NCBI GenBank assembly: GCA_049317725.1
Contig: JBMOHS010000024.1
Location: forward strand, 1-31,869
Length of the DNA stretch: 31,869 bases
Origin: CAIOZW01 sp049317725
GTDB lineage: Bacteria; Acidobacteriota; Blastocatellia; RBC074
Direction: 5' to 3'
Positions 31,178 through 31,869 of this stretch are shown one piece after another. The position numbers were made by a program, and so were the translations under genes. Each line of letters starts with the position of its first letter. Position 1 is the stretch's first letter. The notes under the pieces are model-generated. The model did not search any database. It had not been told where the DNA came from and worked only from the letters and a program-made list of their open reading frames with translations.

Positions 31178-31869
31178 ATGGAACGAAACAATCAGAGAGC
31201 TTGGCCTCGCCGGATCGGGGGGGCGCTACTCGCCCTTCTGTTGATCGGTGCTGCCGGAGGTGTCCTGCAGGCGCAGGCCCCGGCAGCGCAAACAGCCCTC
31301 CCCAAGGGCGTTGAGCGGGGCGCCTCGGTCGAGGGGATCACCGAGTATCGCCTCCCCAATGGATTGCGGGTGCTGCTCTTTCCCGACCCGACCAAGCAGA
31401 CGATTACGGTCAATATCACCTACCTCGTCGGCTCCAAGCACGAGAACTACGGCGAGACGGGGATGGCCCACCTCCTCGAGCATCTTGTCTTCAAGGGGAC
31501 GCCGCGCCATCCCAACATCCCGCAGGAACTGACCGAGCACGGTGCGCGTCCCAACGGTACGACCTGGTACGATCGGACCAACTATTTCGAGACCTTTGCC
31601 GCGACGGAGGAGAACCTCCGCTGGGCACTCGACCTCGAAGCCGATCGGATGGTCAATTCGTATATTGCCAAGAAGGATCTCGACAGTGAGATGACCGTCG
31701 TTCGCAACGAGTTTGAGTCGGGCGAGAACAGCCCTTTCGGGGTGCTGCTCGATCGCGTCTTTGCCTCGGCCTTTGCTTGGCACAACTATGGCAAGACGAC
31801 GATTGGGGCCCGCTCCGATATCGAGAATGTCCCGATCGATCGTCTCCAGGCTTTCTACAAGCGCTACTA
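31178..31869 (+). CDS. M16-family zinc metallopeptidase, 3' part missing
   Basis: The first 230 residues of an exported insulinase-type peptidase. MERNNQRAWPRR is followed by a hydrophobic signal (about 13-31) and an AQA-type cleavage region. The inverted zinc motif HxxEH is HLLEH at 98-102, inside GMAHLLEHLVFKGTPRHP; the third ligand glutamate is E178 in RNEFE, 75 residues later, as the family requires. YLVGSKHENYGETG precedes the motif. Such proteins degrade peptides in the periplasm, often as pairs with an inactive partner, which may lie to the right. The ATG at 31178 has GAGGAGT upstream. The 234-base gap to the unfoldase gene shows only a weak promoter-like pair around 31039-31066 (TTGTTG, TAAAAG). 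The gene runs off the window. Confidence 0.93.
   Translation, partial: MERNNQRAWPRRIGGALLALLLIGAAGGVLQAQAPAAQTALPKGVERGASVEGITEYRLPNGLRVLLFPDPTKQTITVNITYLVGSKHENYGETGMAHLLEHLVFKGTPRHPNIPQELTEHGARPNGTTWYDRTNYFETFAATEENLRWALDLEADRMVNSYIAKKDLDSEMTVVRNEFESGENSPFGVLLDRVFASAFAWHNYGKTTIGARSDIENVPIDRLQAFYKRY

Overview
This 31.9 kb window is a densely coded stretch of a GC-rich bacterial chromosome with no tRNA, rRNA, insertion sequence or CRISPR array that I can see. It is cut inside a gene at both ends (serC at the left, an M16 peptidase at the right). The gene content suggests a didermic, non-spore-forming bacterium, most likely an Acidobacteriota member. The reasons are a large secreted S55 (SpoIVB-like) protease followed by a secreted beta-propeller protein, redoxins with the CPIS/GCPI pattern, and lipopolysaccharide-type glycosyltransferases. 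This placement is inference from family knowledge, not from a search.

Left block, minus strand (1-8315), reading right to left: prepilin peptidase, membrane-anchored TlpA thioredoxin, Smr-domain protein, glutamate-semialdehyde (P5C) dehydrogenase, a peroxiredoxin-like/TlpA fusion, a DUF1015 protein, serA and serC. Spacings are mostly under 105 bp, so this could be one or two long operons. Its metabolic core is serine synthesis (SerA, SerC) plus entry of proline/arginine-derived carbon into glutamate (P5C dehydrogenase). Glutamate is the amino donor for SerC.

Centre (8424-16617): a GT4 glycosyltransferase on the plus strand converges on a Tat-exported sugar isomerase-like protein, with a bidirectional hairpin between them. 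A secreted protein of unknown function follows, with its own predicted promoter and 3' hairpins. Next is a minus-strand unit, uvrA - GT2 glycosyltransferase - NAD-dependent sugar dehydratase, with overlapping genes. It couples DNA repair to surface-glycan synthesis. mobA (molybdenum cofactor) lies upstream and is transcribed away from the S55 protease gene.

Right block, plus strand (17562-31869): S55 protease-like protein, beta-propeller protein, then a proteostasis cluster: hsp20, clpB, grpE, groEL, an M-domain-less Hsp100 unfoldase with a candidate ClpP-docking tripeptide, and the start of an M16 metallopeptidase. The cluster combines holding (Hsp20), disaggregation (ClpB), nucleotide exchange for DnaK (GrpE), folding (GroEL) and degradation-type unfolding. 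It lacks groES, dnaK, dnaJ and clpP within the window. A near-consensus promoter in front of hsp20 contains a sequence resembling the HspR operator (HAIR), and a strong extended -10 promoter precedes grpE.

I found no clearly new defence or mobile system. The most interesting signals are the swapped order of S55 catalytic motifs, the regulatory DNA of the heat-shock cluster, a structured intergenic region after groEL, and several unassigned secreted proteins.
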